This document shows, one piece after another, positions 1 to 5,209 of a DNA stretch of 9,504 nucleotides. The stretch is taken from positions 1-9,504 of the forward strand of contig JAEXMB010000067.1 in the NCBI GenBank assembly GCA_023444705.1, given 5' to 3'. The position numbers and the translations under genes were made by a program. Within the stretch, counting starts at the first letter, position 1. Each line of letters starts with the position of its first letter. Origin of the DNA: Pseudomonadota bacterium. Lineage in GTDB: Bacteria; Pseudomonadota; Alphaproteobacteria; Micavibrionales; UBA2020. The notes under the pieces are model-generated. The model was not told the DNA's origin and did not search any database. It saw only the letters and a list, made by a program, of their open reading frames with translations.

Positions 1-2
1 GG

Positions 3-140
3 GTGTGGTACACAGCAGCAACGACCGCCGACATCGACGAGATCATCGACAGCCACCTGATCGGCGGCAAGGTGGTCGAGCGTCTGGTTCTGCGCAACGA
101 CCAGACGGAGCTGCGCCCTGAACAAAAGGCCGCACAATGA
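3..140 (+). CDS. Thioredoxin-like [2Fe-2S] ferredoxin, C-terminal end (partial)
   Basis: Only the last 45 codons are inside the window; the gene begins to the left. The visible protein reads VWYTAATTADIDEIIDSHLI, then GGKVVERLVL and a charged tail. A 'WY...(T)..D(I/V).EI...HL.GG..VERL' ending is the usual C-terminus of the small thioredoxin-fold [2Fe-2S] ferredoxins (TRX_Fd family), where it forms the last helix and strand after the cluster-binding cysteines; those cysteines lie outside the window. These proteins are thought to carry electrons in the cytoplasm, partner unknown. The TGA stop (138-140) overlaps the ATG of mnmE (137-139), so the two genes are probably translationally coupled. 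The family call rests on the tail motif alone. Confidence 0.7.
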   Translation: MWYTAATTADIDEIIDSHLIGGKVVERLVLRNDQTELRPEQKAAQ

Positions 141-1480
141 CGACAGCCGCAGCGCCCACGATCTTCGCACTGGCGTCTGCCCCCGGACGTGCGGGGGTTG
201 CGGTGGTGCGCGTATCGGGCAGCCGCGTGCTGGCGGCGCTGACTGCGCTTGGTATTGACGATATTCCCCCTTTGCGCACGGCATGCCTGCGCAAACTGCG
301 CGATGGCAGCGGCGGTGCGGTGATCGATCACGCGCTGGTGGTGCGCTTTGCGGCCCCTGCAAGCTTTACCGGCGAAGATGTGGCCGAACTGCACCTGCAC
401 GGCGGCAAGGCTGTGATTGATGGCGTTCTGGCGGCGCTGGCGCATGTCGATGGCCTGCGCATGGCCGAACCGGGGGAGTTCACCCGCCGTGCCTTTGAAA
501 ACGGCAAGCTCGATCTGACGGCAGCCGAAGCCGTTGCCGATTTGATCGCGGCGGAAACCGAGGCACAGCGCCTGCAGGCACTTGACCAACTGGGCGGTGG
601 GCTTGCGCGTTTGTATACGGGCTGGAGCGATACACTCGCCAAAATCGTCGCGCACGTCGAAGCCGACATCGAGTTCCCTGACGAAGACCTACCCGAGGGC
701 ATCAGCGCGGCCCTGCGCGACGACATTGTGGCCCTGCGCAACGACATCGACGGCCATCTGGCCGATGCGCGCAGGGGGGAGCGTTTGCGCGACGGCCTGC
801 AGGTCGCCATCATCGGCGCGCCCAATGCAGGCAAATCAAGCTTGCTCAATGCGCTTGCGGCGCGTGATGCCGCTATCGTATCGGACATCGCGGGCACCAC
901 GCGCGATGTCATCGAAGTGCCGATGGATCTCGGCGGCTATCCGGTCGTGCTGTCGGATACCGCAGGCCTGCGCGACACCGGTGATGTGATCGAGGCCGAA
1001 GGCATCCGCCGTGCTGCCCGCCGCGCCGAAGACGCCGATATCAAGCTGGCCCTGTTTGATCATGCAACCGCGCCCGATGCGCCGACGCTGGCGCATGTTG
1101 ATGCGCGCACCATCGTCGTGCTGACCAAGGATGATGGCGGCCGTGCCGATACGCAGGCGCTGGCTTTGCCACCACACCACGCAACCGTGCGTGCCAGCAC
1201 CAAAACGGCGAACGGGTTGCAGGACTTGCTGCGCGTACTGACAACTGCGGTCGGCGGTTTTTTTGGTATGCGTGAACGCCCCATGCCCACGCGCGAACGC
1301 CACCGCGCGGCACTGGCCGATGCGCGCCTGCATCTGGAGCGCGCACTGTCCGCACCCTTGCCCGAGCTGGTGGCCGAAGACCTGCGTCTCTCTCTGCGCG
1401 CCATCGGCGGCATCACGGGCCGCGTGCATGTGGAAGATTTGCTCGACCGTATCTTTCGCGATTTCTGCATCGGCAAATAA
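137..1480 (+). CDS. mnmE: tRNA uridine-5-carboxymethylaminomethyl GTPase MnmE (TrmE)
   Basis: MnmE works with MnmG in the cytoplasm to install the carboxymethylaminomethyl (or aminomethyl) group on C5 of the wobble uridine of several tRNAs, using a folate one-carbon unit and GTP hydrolysis. The 447-residue length is normal for the family. The N-terminal folate-binding domain opens with TIFALASAPGRAGVAVVRVSG (residues 8-28) and contains the EPGEFTRRAFENGKLDLTAAE block from 111. The inserted G domain has G1 GAPNAGKS (227-234), G2 TTRD (254-257), G3 DTAG (274-277) and a G4 that reads TKDD (330-333) instead of the usual NKxD. The protein ends in CIGK (Cys444), the conserved catalytic tail. The ATG at 137 is preceded by AAAAGG seven bases upstream. 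It overlaps the ferredoxin stop by ATGA. mnmG is not adjacent in the visible region. Confidence 0.97.
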   Translation: MTTAAAPTIFALASAPGRAGVAVVRVSGSRVLAALTALGIDDIPPLRTACLRKLRDGSGGAVIDHALVVRFAAPASFTGEDVAELHLHGGKAVIDGVLAALAHVDGLRMAEPGEFTRRAFENGKLDLTAAEAVADLIAAETEAQRLQALDQLGGGLARLYTGWSDTLAKIVAHVEADIEFPDEDLPEGISAALRDDIVALRNDIDGHLADARRGERLRDGLQVAIIGAPNAGKSSLLNALAARDAAIVSDIAGTTRDVIEVPMDLGGYPVVLSDTAGLRDTGDVIEAEGIRRAARRAEDADIKLALFDHATAPDAPTLAHVDARTIVVLTKDDGGRADTQALALPPHHATVRASTKTANGLQDLLRVLTTAVGGFFGMRERPMPTRERHRAALADARLHLERALSAPLPELVAEDLRLSLRAIGGITGRVHVEDLLDRIFRDFCIGK

Positions 1481-1506
1481 AAAAGGCGGTCACCTGTGTG
1501 CCCGCC
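1479..1506 (-). terminator. Intrinsic terminator pointing leftwards at the mnmE stop
   Basis: Read on the minus strand this is a hairpin of GGCGG, a G/A mismatch, CAC, loop ACAG, GUG, then CCGCC, followed at once by UUUUUUAUUU. The U run is the complement of the mnmE stop region. On the plus strand the same hairpin is followed by UGUUCCC, which has too few U residues to terminate mnmE well. It would therefore end a transcript coming from the mnmE-guaC gap towards mnmE. No clear minus-strand promoter was seen for such a transcript, so it may instead be a degenerate two-way terminator or part of a larger RNA fold. Confidence 0.45.
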
Positions 1507-1643
1507 TGTTCCCACCAGAATACCAAAGTGCCGCGCCAAGGCAAGCAAACAACGCGCTTGGCGGCCTGGATTATCCTGTGTATCAATAGACGAAACCTCC
1601 CCCCGATTCTTGGTTTCAAGGCAGCGCCGCCCTTTTGCGGCGC
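1481..1643 (+). ncRNA. Candidate structured RNA in the mnmE-guaC gap (6S-like rod, strand unsettled)
   Basis: The gap carries four local inverted repeats: GGCGG/CCGCC with CAC/GUG (1485-1506), CGCCAAG (1534-1540)/CTTGGCG (1557-1563), GAAACC (1592-1597)/GGTTTC (1612-1617) and GCGCCGC (1624-1630)/GCGGCGC (1637-1643). A long-range closing stem is also possible: AAAAGGCGG (1481-1489) with CCGCC plus TTTT (1627-1636), and TGCC (1499-1502) with GGCA (1620-1623). Together these give a rod about 155 nt long with an apical stem-loop, a large central bubble and a small hairpin on the 3' side of that bubble, which is the general layout of 6S RNA. I cannot confirm 6S by sequence. Other readings are a structured guaC leader or an RNA on the minus strand ending at the terminator at 1479-1506. 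Confidence 0.3.
1558..1586 (+). promoter_or_regulatory. Possible guaC promoter
   Basis: TTGGCG (1558-1563) and TATCAA (1581-1586) are separated by exactly 17 bases, each matching four of six consensus positions. Transcription would start near 1593, giving a guaC leader of about 80 bases that contains the GCGCCGC/GCGGCGC hairpin. The match is moderate, and it falls inside the candidate structured RNA. Confidence 0.25.
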
Positions 1644-1672
1644 ATTGACGCGCGCCCACAAGGAAGTTTTCA

Positions 1673-2689
1673 ATGCGTATTGATGCCGAACCGAAGTTTG
1701 ATTTTGACGATGTGCTGATCCGCCCCAAGCGGTCAAAACTCAAAAGCCGTGCCGAGGTCGATATTACCCGCACCTTCAAGATGCTCAACGCCAAGATCGG
1801 CGGCGTGGCGCGCGAAATCACCGGCGTTCCGGTTATCGCCGCCAACATGGATACGGTCGGCACGCTGAAAATGGCGCGCGCGCTTGGCGAACACCACATG
1901 TACACGGCCCTGCACAAGCACTACACCCTGCAGCAACTGGTCGAGGCCAGCCCGCCGCACGACTATGCCTTCATCACCTTTGGCATCGAAGACATCGAGA
2001 AAATGAACGTCGTGCTGTCTTCGGCGGCGGCGGATAAAATCTGCCTCGACGTTGCCAACGGCTACACGGAATCATTCCTTGATTTCGTCAAGCGCGTGCG
2101 CGAGGCGCATCCCGACAAGGTCATCATGGCGGGCAACGTCGTCACCCCCGACATGACCGAGGCACTGCTGCTGGCAGGTGCGGATATCGTCAAAGTTGGC
2201 ATCGGTCCGGGATCGGTCTGCACGACGCGCATCATGACGGGCGTGGGCTTTCCGCAGCTGTCTGCCATTATCGAATGCGCCGATGCGGCGCATGGGCTTG
2301 GCGGCCACATCTGCGGCGACGGCGGTTGCAAGACACCGGGCGACGTTGCCAAGGCGCTGGCAGCGGGCGCGGACTTCGTCATGCTGGGCGGCATGCTGGC
2401 CGGCCATACTGAATGCCTTGCACAGGACGAGATTGATCGCATCAAGGCGGGCGATACCAAGCTTGAGTACTACGGCATGTCGTCTGCCGCGGCGATGAAC
2501 AAATATGCCGGCGGGATTGCCAAGCATCGCGCCGCCGAAGGCCGCGTGCAGGAAATCCAGTACAAGGGCGATGTTGCGGGTACGGTGCAGGATATTCTCG
2601 GCGGGATACGTTCGGCCTGCACCTATGTTGGCGCATCGCGTTTGAAAGAGCTATCCAAGCGCACGACCTTCGTCGTTAAAAACCGCTGA
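1673..2689 (+). CDS. guaC: GMP reductase GuaC
   Basis: GuaC reduces GMP to IMP with NADPH and release of ammonia, feeding guanine nucleotides back to the adenine branch in the cytoplasm. The 338-residue protein is an IMPDH/GMPR-fold barrel. It matches the E. coli enzyme closely: FDDVLIRPKRSKLKSR (10-25), AANMDTVGT (56-64), TALHKHY (78-84), CLDVANGY (124-131), AGNVVT (153-158), the catalytic loop GIGPGSVCTTR with Cys183, then DGGCKTPGDVAKA, ADFVMLGGMLAGH, YYGMSS, RAAEG and GGIRSACTYVGASRLKELSKRTTF. There is no CBS-domain insertion, and KHY and the RAAEG loop favour GMPR over IMPDH. It ends soon after the conserved core, without the short C-terminal extension of the E. coli protein. The ATG is preceded by AAGGA (1660-1664), eight bases away. 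A strong terminator follows. Confidence 0.97.
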   Translation: MRIDAEPKFDFDDVLIRPKRSKLKSRAEVDITRTFKMLNAKIGGVAREITGVPVIAANMDTVGTLKMARALGEHHMYTALHKHYTLQQLVEASPPHDYAFITFGIEDIEKMNVVLSSAAADKICLDVANGYTESFLDFVKRVREAHPDKVIMAGNVVTPDMTEALLLAGADIVKVGIGPGSVCTTRIMTGVGFPQLSAIIECADAAHGLGGHICGDGGCKTPGDVAKALAAGADFVMLGGMLAGHTECLAQDEIDRIKAGDTKLEYYGMSSAAAMNKYAGGIAKHRAAEGRVQEIQYKGDVAGTVQDILGGIRSACTYVGASRLKELSKRTTFVVKNR

Positions 2690-2702
2690 TACAGGCGGCA
2701 AG

Positions 2703-2735
2703 AAAAAAGCCCCGCAGACAATGCGGGGCTTTTTT
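2703..2735. terminator. Two-way intrinsic terminator shared by guaC and the minus-strand operon
   Basis: A perfect stem GCCCCGCA (2709-2716)/TGCGGGGC (2722-2729) with loop GACAA is flanked by six A residues on the left and six T residues on the right. It therefore ends with a U tract in both directions. It lies 19 bases after the guaC stop and 17 bases after the stop (2747) of the convergent minus-strand gene. Confidence 0.95.
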
Positions 2736-2746
2736 CGTTTCGGGTT

Positions 2747-2998
2747 CTAGCGTTTGGGCAATCCCTGGATATTGCCGACAAACAAGTAATGCTTGTGTAC
2801 GATGCCCTGAATGCGCACGTCGCGGTCGACATATGGGGCCGCGGGGGCACACTCGCTGAAGGGGGAGTCGCCGCGCACGCGCAAAACGAACGTCTTGTTT
2901 GCAGTTTCCAGCACCAAAGCCGTGTGTTCGCTTTTCGAACCGACGGCAACGCGCTGGCGGCGGACCACGCCGTTAAAAGTTTTTTTGATATCTGACAT
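2747..2998 (-). CDS. Small beta-rich protein of unknown function (83 aa)
   Basis: I do not recognise a named family. The 83-residue protein has no signal peptide or membrane segment, so it should be cytoplasmic. It looks almost entirely beta: NGVVRRQRVAVG (9-20), TALVLETANKTFVLRVRG (26-43) and DVRIQGIVHKHYLFVGNI (60-77) alternate hydrophobic residues as strands do. The pattern of a strand pair, a glycine turn and a 'V.I.G.V....LFV' strand recalls small OB-like or SH3-like barrels; this is inference. The start ATG (2996-2998) has AAAGG about eight bases upstream. It is the second gene of a minus-strand operon, 13 bases after the 182-aa gene, and ends next to the two-way terminator. The good operon signals make it likely to be a real gene. 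Confidence 0.75.
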   Translation of the reverse strand: MSDIKKTFNGVVRRQRVAVGSKSEHTALVLETANKTFVLRVRGDSPFSECAPAAPYVDRDVRIQGIVHKHYLFVGNIQGLPKR

Positions 2999-3011
2999 GA
3001 TGCGCGCCTTT

Positions 3012-3560
3012 TTATTTTTTACGCAGGATGGATGTCTTTTTCGCGGCAGGTGAAAACCGCTTGAGGTCTTTGGCGTCGGCCAGTGTCAGGTTGACACCGT
3101 CCTCGTTCGCCCACAGAAAACCGCGGGCAAAAACCTTTTGTCCGTGCAGTTTGGCAAAAGCCTTTTCGATACCGGCGCGGCGCGGGTCGATATTTTTAAC
3201 ACCCACGACATGCACGGTGATGACACCCTGTGCGGTGGTGATGCGCACGAGCGGCGTGGCACGCCCGCGGTGAAAGCTGCGCGGTGCGGGCAGAAATTCC
3301 AAAATGCCTTCGACCTGATGTGCGGCCCCGCTGTCTGTCGCGTTCTTGCGTGCGGCGGCCTGCGCGCACTGGTATTGCTTTTGCGCGACGGTGTTGAGGA
3401 CAGCGCGGTAGGTCTTGAGCAACGCTTCGTGATGATCGCTGCGCGGGGCATCGCCGGCCAGCGCCTTGGCGACGGCGTTGAACTGGCCAGCCAGCGTATA
3501 AGGGTCAAAGGTTTCGTTGAGGACAAGCGCCAGCTTGTTCTGGGCGGTGGGAGAAAACAT
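3012..3560 (-). CDS. Protein of unknown function with helical N-half and beta-rich C-half (182 aa)
   Basis: No known family is recognised. Residues 1-72 look helical and polar-alanine rich (AQNKLALVLNE, QFNAVAKALA, HHEALLKTYRAVLNTVAQKQ). A short linker leads to a beta-rich second half: VEGILEFL (83-90), TPLVRITTAQGVITVHVVG (102-120), GQKVFARGFLW (140-150) and GVNLTLAD (155-162), ending in a basic tail. There is no signal peptide or membrane span. The start at 3560 was chosen because AGGTGA lies just upstream and a good promoter lies at 3598-3625; the frame stays open to 3788, but that part is AT-rich and overlaps the promoter, so it is probably untranslated. It is the first gene of a two-gene operon with the 83-aa protein. 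Confidence 0.72.
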   Translation of the reverse strand: MFSPTAQNKLALVLNETFDPYTLAGQFNAVAKALAGDAPRSDHHEALLKTYRAVLNTVAQKQYQCAQAAARKNATDSGAAHQVEGILEFLPAPRSFHRGRATPLVRITTAQGVITVHVVGVKNIDPRRAGIEKAFAKLHGQKVFARGFLWANEDGVNLTLADAKDLKRFSPAAKKTSILRKK

Positions 3561-3574
3561 GGTCACCTGCTCAA

Positions 3575-3587
3575 ATATTATGAATAT
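3575..3587. promoter_or_regulatory. Small dyad in the leader of the minus-strand operon
   Basis: ATATT-ATG-AATAT has perfect 5-base arms and lies a few bases downstream of the expected minus-strand start site (about 3591). Its place fits a repressor site or a leader feature, but in AT-rich DNA such a short dyad can arise by chance. Confidence 0.25.
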
Positions 3588-3597
3588 CAGGATGTGA

Positions 3598-3625
3598 TTT
3601 ATACATGCCACCCGGTTTTTGACAA
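3598..3625 (-). promoter_or_regulatory. Sigma-70-type promoter of the two-gene minus-strand operon
   Basis: Read on the minus strand, TTGTCA (3625-3620) and TATAAA (3603-3598) are separated by 16 bases; each differs from consensus at one position. Transcription would start near 3591, leaving about 30 bases of leader before the ATG at 3560. This promoter argues against a start codon further upstream. Confidence 0.7.
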
Positions 3626-3631
3626 GGCGTA

Positions 3632-3650
3632 ATATACGTCGTGAGTATAT
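3632..3650. promoter_or_regulatory. Dyad just upstream of the minus-strand promoter (possible operator)
   Basis: ATATAC (3632-3637) and GTATAT (3645-3650) form a perfect 6-base inverted repeat around a 7-base spacer. It lies just upstream of the -35 element, roughly 41-59 bases before the expected start site, a usual position for an activator or repressor dimer. The regulator is unknown. Confidence 0.35.
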
Positions 3651-3686
3651 ATTTATGTAAACAAAAGGGGTTTTCGCGAGATTCGC

Positions 3687-3709
3687 GCGAGGAAAGGCGG
3701 CTTTCTCGC
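3687..3709. repeat. Hairpin between the divergent promoters
   Basis: GCGAG (3687-3691) pairs with CTCGC (3705-3709), and AAAG (3693-3696) with CTTT (3701-3704), around loop GCGG with one bulged G. No T run follows on either strand, so it is not a standard terminator. It sits just upstream of the rpmJ promoter, and its role is unknown. The rest of the 290-base gap 3561-3850 holds the two divergent promoters and their leaders and no convincing gene. Confidence 0.4.
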
Positions 3710-3717
3710 TGCAAATA

Positions 3718-3746
3718 TTGACAATATCGCAAAGCCGCCGTAGGGT
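3718..3746 (+). promoter_or_regulatory. Promoter of rpmJ
   Basis: A perfect TTGACA (3718-3723) is followed after exactly 17 bases by TAGGGT (3741-3746). The -10 keeps the key TA...T positions, and a full -35 with a GC-rich -10 is common for growth-related promoters in alphaproteobacteria. Transcription would start near 3753, giving a leader of about 98 bases. mreB may also be read from here, as no separate promoter was seen in the 72 bases before it. Confidence 0.6.
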
Positions 3747-3850
3747 GCGGCACAACTCTGTGGACAACGGATTCTCGGCCCGCCACACTCATGTGCAGGC
3801 CGTCGTTTTTTTGTTGTGTCACGGCCCAGATCAGAATTGGAATTACGGTC

Positions 3851-3988
3851 ATGAAAAAGACAGCTTCGCTGAAGTCGCTCAAATCGCGCGACAAAAACAA
3901 CAAGGTGGTTCGCCGCCGCGATGGCAAAGGCAAAATGCGCCTTTACGTCATCAACAAGGAAAACCCGCGCATGAAGGCAAAGCAGTAA
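3851..3988 (+). CDS. rpmJ: 50S ribosomal protein L36, zinc-free type with an insertion
   Basis: The 45-residue protein begins MKKTASLKSLKSRDKNNKVV and continues RRRDGKGKMRLYVINKENPR to MKAKQ. It follows the type B (YkgO-like) L36 pattern 'M...SLKSLK.R..(N/D)..VVRRR...R.YVINK.NPR.KA.Q' from end to end. L36 binds 23S rRNA in the large subunit near the L11/sarcin-ricin region. It contains no cysteine, so it lacks the CxxC...C...H zinc site of the C+ type. Normal type B proteins have one glycine between RRR and R.YVINK; here there is DGKGKM, about five residues extra. The start codon has only a weak GGAA at eight bases. It stands alone between a divergent unknown operon and mreB. Confidence 0.9.
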   Translation: MKKTASLKSLKSRDKNNKVVRRRDGKGKMRLYVINKENPRMKAKQ

Positions 3989-4000
3989 TTTCTGCTTTGC
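3977..4000 (+). repeat. Perfect hairpin across the rpmJ stop codon
   Basis: GCAAAGCAG (3977-3985) and CTGCTTTGC (3992-4000) form a perfect 9-base stem with the 6-base loop TAATTT, which contains the rpmJ TAA stop (3986-3988). No immediate U run follows; TTGTTTCCTT comes over ten bases later. It may protect or process the rpmJ message or partly stop transcription before mreB. Confidence 0.6.
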
Positions 4001-4060
4001 GCTGACCGCGCGATTGTTTCCTTACACCATACGCTTCCTCGCATAGTCCGGAGCTTCTCG

Positions 4061-5101
4061 ATGTTCGCAAATCTCCTCGGTCTCATGTCCACCGATATGG
4101 CGATCGACCTCGGCACGGCCAATACCCTTGTCTACGTTCGCGGGCAGGGCATCGTGCTTAACGAACCTTCGGTCGTGGCGATGGAATTTGTCGAAGGCCG
4201 CAAGCGCGCACGTGCTGTCGGCGAAGACGCCAAGATGATGCTGGGCCGCACCCCCGGCCACATCATGGCCATCCGCCCATTGCGTGACGGTGTGATCGCT
4301 GATTTCGAAGCTGCGGAATTCATGATCAAGCACTTCATCAGCAAAGTTCACAACCGCCGCAGTTTCGCCAGCCCACGCATGGTCATCTGCGTGCCGTCGG
4401 GTTCGACCGCCGTTGAACGCCGCGCCATTCAGGAAAGTGCCGAAAGCGCCGGTGCGCGCGAAGTCAAGCTGATCGAAGAGCCGATGGCGGCTGCAATCGG
4501 CGCGGGCCTGCCCGTGACCGAACCGACCGGTTCGATGATCGTCGATATCGGCGGTGGTACGACCGAAGTTGCGGTGATCTCGCTGGGCGGTATCGTCTAT
4601 GCGCGCTCTGTCCGCGTTGGCGGCGACAAGATGGACGAAGCGATCATCAGCTACATCCGCCGCACGCACAACCTGCTGATCGGCGAAAGCACGGCCGAAC
4701 GCATCAAGAAAGAAATCGGCTCTGCCTGCCCGCCCGAAGACGGCGAAGGCCGCCTGATGGAAATCAAGGGCCGCGACCTGATGAACGGCGTGCCCAAGGA
4801 ACTCGTGATCTCCGAACGTCAGGTTGCCGAGGCCCTGGCCGAACCTGTCGGCGCGATCATCGATGCTGTCAAAGGCGCGCTTGAACATACGGCCCCCGAA
4901 CTTGCGGCTGACATTGTTGACCGCGGTATCGTGATGTCGGGCGGCGGCTCGCTGCTGAGCAACCTTGATTACGTTCTGCGCTATGCGACCGGTCTGGCTG
5001 TCACCGTTGCGGATGACCCGCTGTCGTGCGTGGCACTTGGCTCGGGTCAGGCGCTTGAAAACCGCAACGCCCTTAAAGGTGTGCTGGTCAGTATGTATTA
5101 G
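4061..5101 (+). CDS. mreB: Rod-shape actin homologue MreB
   Basis: MreB is a bacterial actin that forms ATP-dependent filaments on the inner face of the cytoplasmic membrane and guides the elongation machinery. At 346 residues it matches the family length (347 in E. coli). The N-terminal MFANLLGLMS resembles the membrane-binding end of Gram-negative MreB. Nucleotide-binding motifs are complete: phosphate 1 DLGTANT (16-22), the IEEPMAAAIG segment with Glu140, phosphate 2 VDIGGGTTEV (161-170), GGDKMD (188-193), GESTAERIKKEIGSA (208-222) and the adenosine motif MSGGGSLL (292-299). The ATG has GGAG seven bases upstream. It lies 72 bases after rpmJ and is closed by its own strong terminator, so it is probably expressed more than the downstream mreC-rodA unit. 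Confidence 0.99.
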   Translation: MFANLLGLMSTDMAIDLGTANTLVYVRGQGIVLNEPSVVAMEFVEGRKRARAVGEDAKMMLGRTPGHIMAIRPLRDGVIADFEAAEFMIKHFISKVHNRRSFASPRMVICVPSGSTAVERRAIQESAESAGAREVKLIEEPMAAAIGAGLPVTEPTGSMIVDIGGGTTEVAVISLGGIVYARSVRVGGDKMDEAIISYIRRTHNLLIGESTAERIKKEIGSACPPEDGEGRLMEIKGRDLMNGVPKELVISERQVAEALAEPVGAIIDAVKGALEHTAPELAADIVDRGIVMSGGGSLLSNLDYVLRYATGLAVTVADDPLSCVALGSGQALENRNALKGVLVSMY

Positions 5102-5120
5102 CCCAGATCTTACGGGACCT

Positions 5121-5159
5121 AAAAAACAGCCGCTGCGGGCATCCCGGGCGGCTGTTTTT
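5121..5159. terminator. Strong intrinsic terminator after mreB
   Basis: ACAGCCGC (5126-5133) pairs perfectly with GCGGCTGT (5148-5155), with an inner CGGG-CAT-CCCG stem (5136-5146). It is flanked by A residues at 5121-5126 and T residues at 5155-5159, so it can act in both directions. It lies about 20 bases after the mreB stop and separates mreB from mreC. Confidence 0.92.
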
Positions 5160-5200
5160 CATTGCGGCTGATTCTTTTTTTGTTTGCGGCCAAAAAATTC

Positions 5201-5209
5201 TGATATAAT
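5201..5209 (+). promoter_or_regulatory. Extended -10 promoter for the mreC-mreD-mrdA-rodA unit
   Basis: TGATATAAT is a perfect extended -10 (TGnTATAAT). The -35 region is poor: TTGTTT (5180-5185) with an 18-base spacer is the best candidate, as is usual for extended -10 promoters. Transcription would start near 5216. The leader up to the chosen mreC start is about 137 bases; it contains no convincing gene and no terminator-like hairpin that I could see. Confidence 0.65.

Noticed and set aside
328..912. Minus-strand open frame of 194 codons across mnmE
   Set aside because: Ser/Arg/Ala-rich shadow of mnmE codons, with no promoter or recognisable domain.
1485..1506. Rightward terminator for mnmE
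   Set aside because: On the plus strand the hairpin is followed by UGUUCCC, which lacks a U tract; only the minus-strand reading looks like an intrinsic terminator.
1571..1579. Possible DnaA box TTATCCTGT before guaC
   Set aside because: The last three bases do not fit the conserved CACA end, so the match is no better than chance.
1060..1917. Minus-strand open frame covering the end of mnmE, the gap and the start of guaC
   Set aside because: It runs antisense to two certain genes, and its central part crosses the hairpins of the gap; no domain is recognisable.
3561..3788. N-terminal extension of the 182-aa minus-strand protein by 76 residues
   Set aside because: The region is AT-rich and contains the operon's own promoter and two dyads; the ATG at 3560 has a ribosome-binding site.
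4022..4888. Long open frame of 288 codons on the minus strand across mreB
   Set aside because: It lies fully antisense to a certain mreB, has the low-complexity Ala/Asp/His/Arg make-up of a GC-rich shadow frame, and resembles no known protein.
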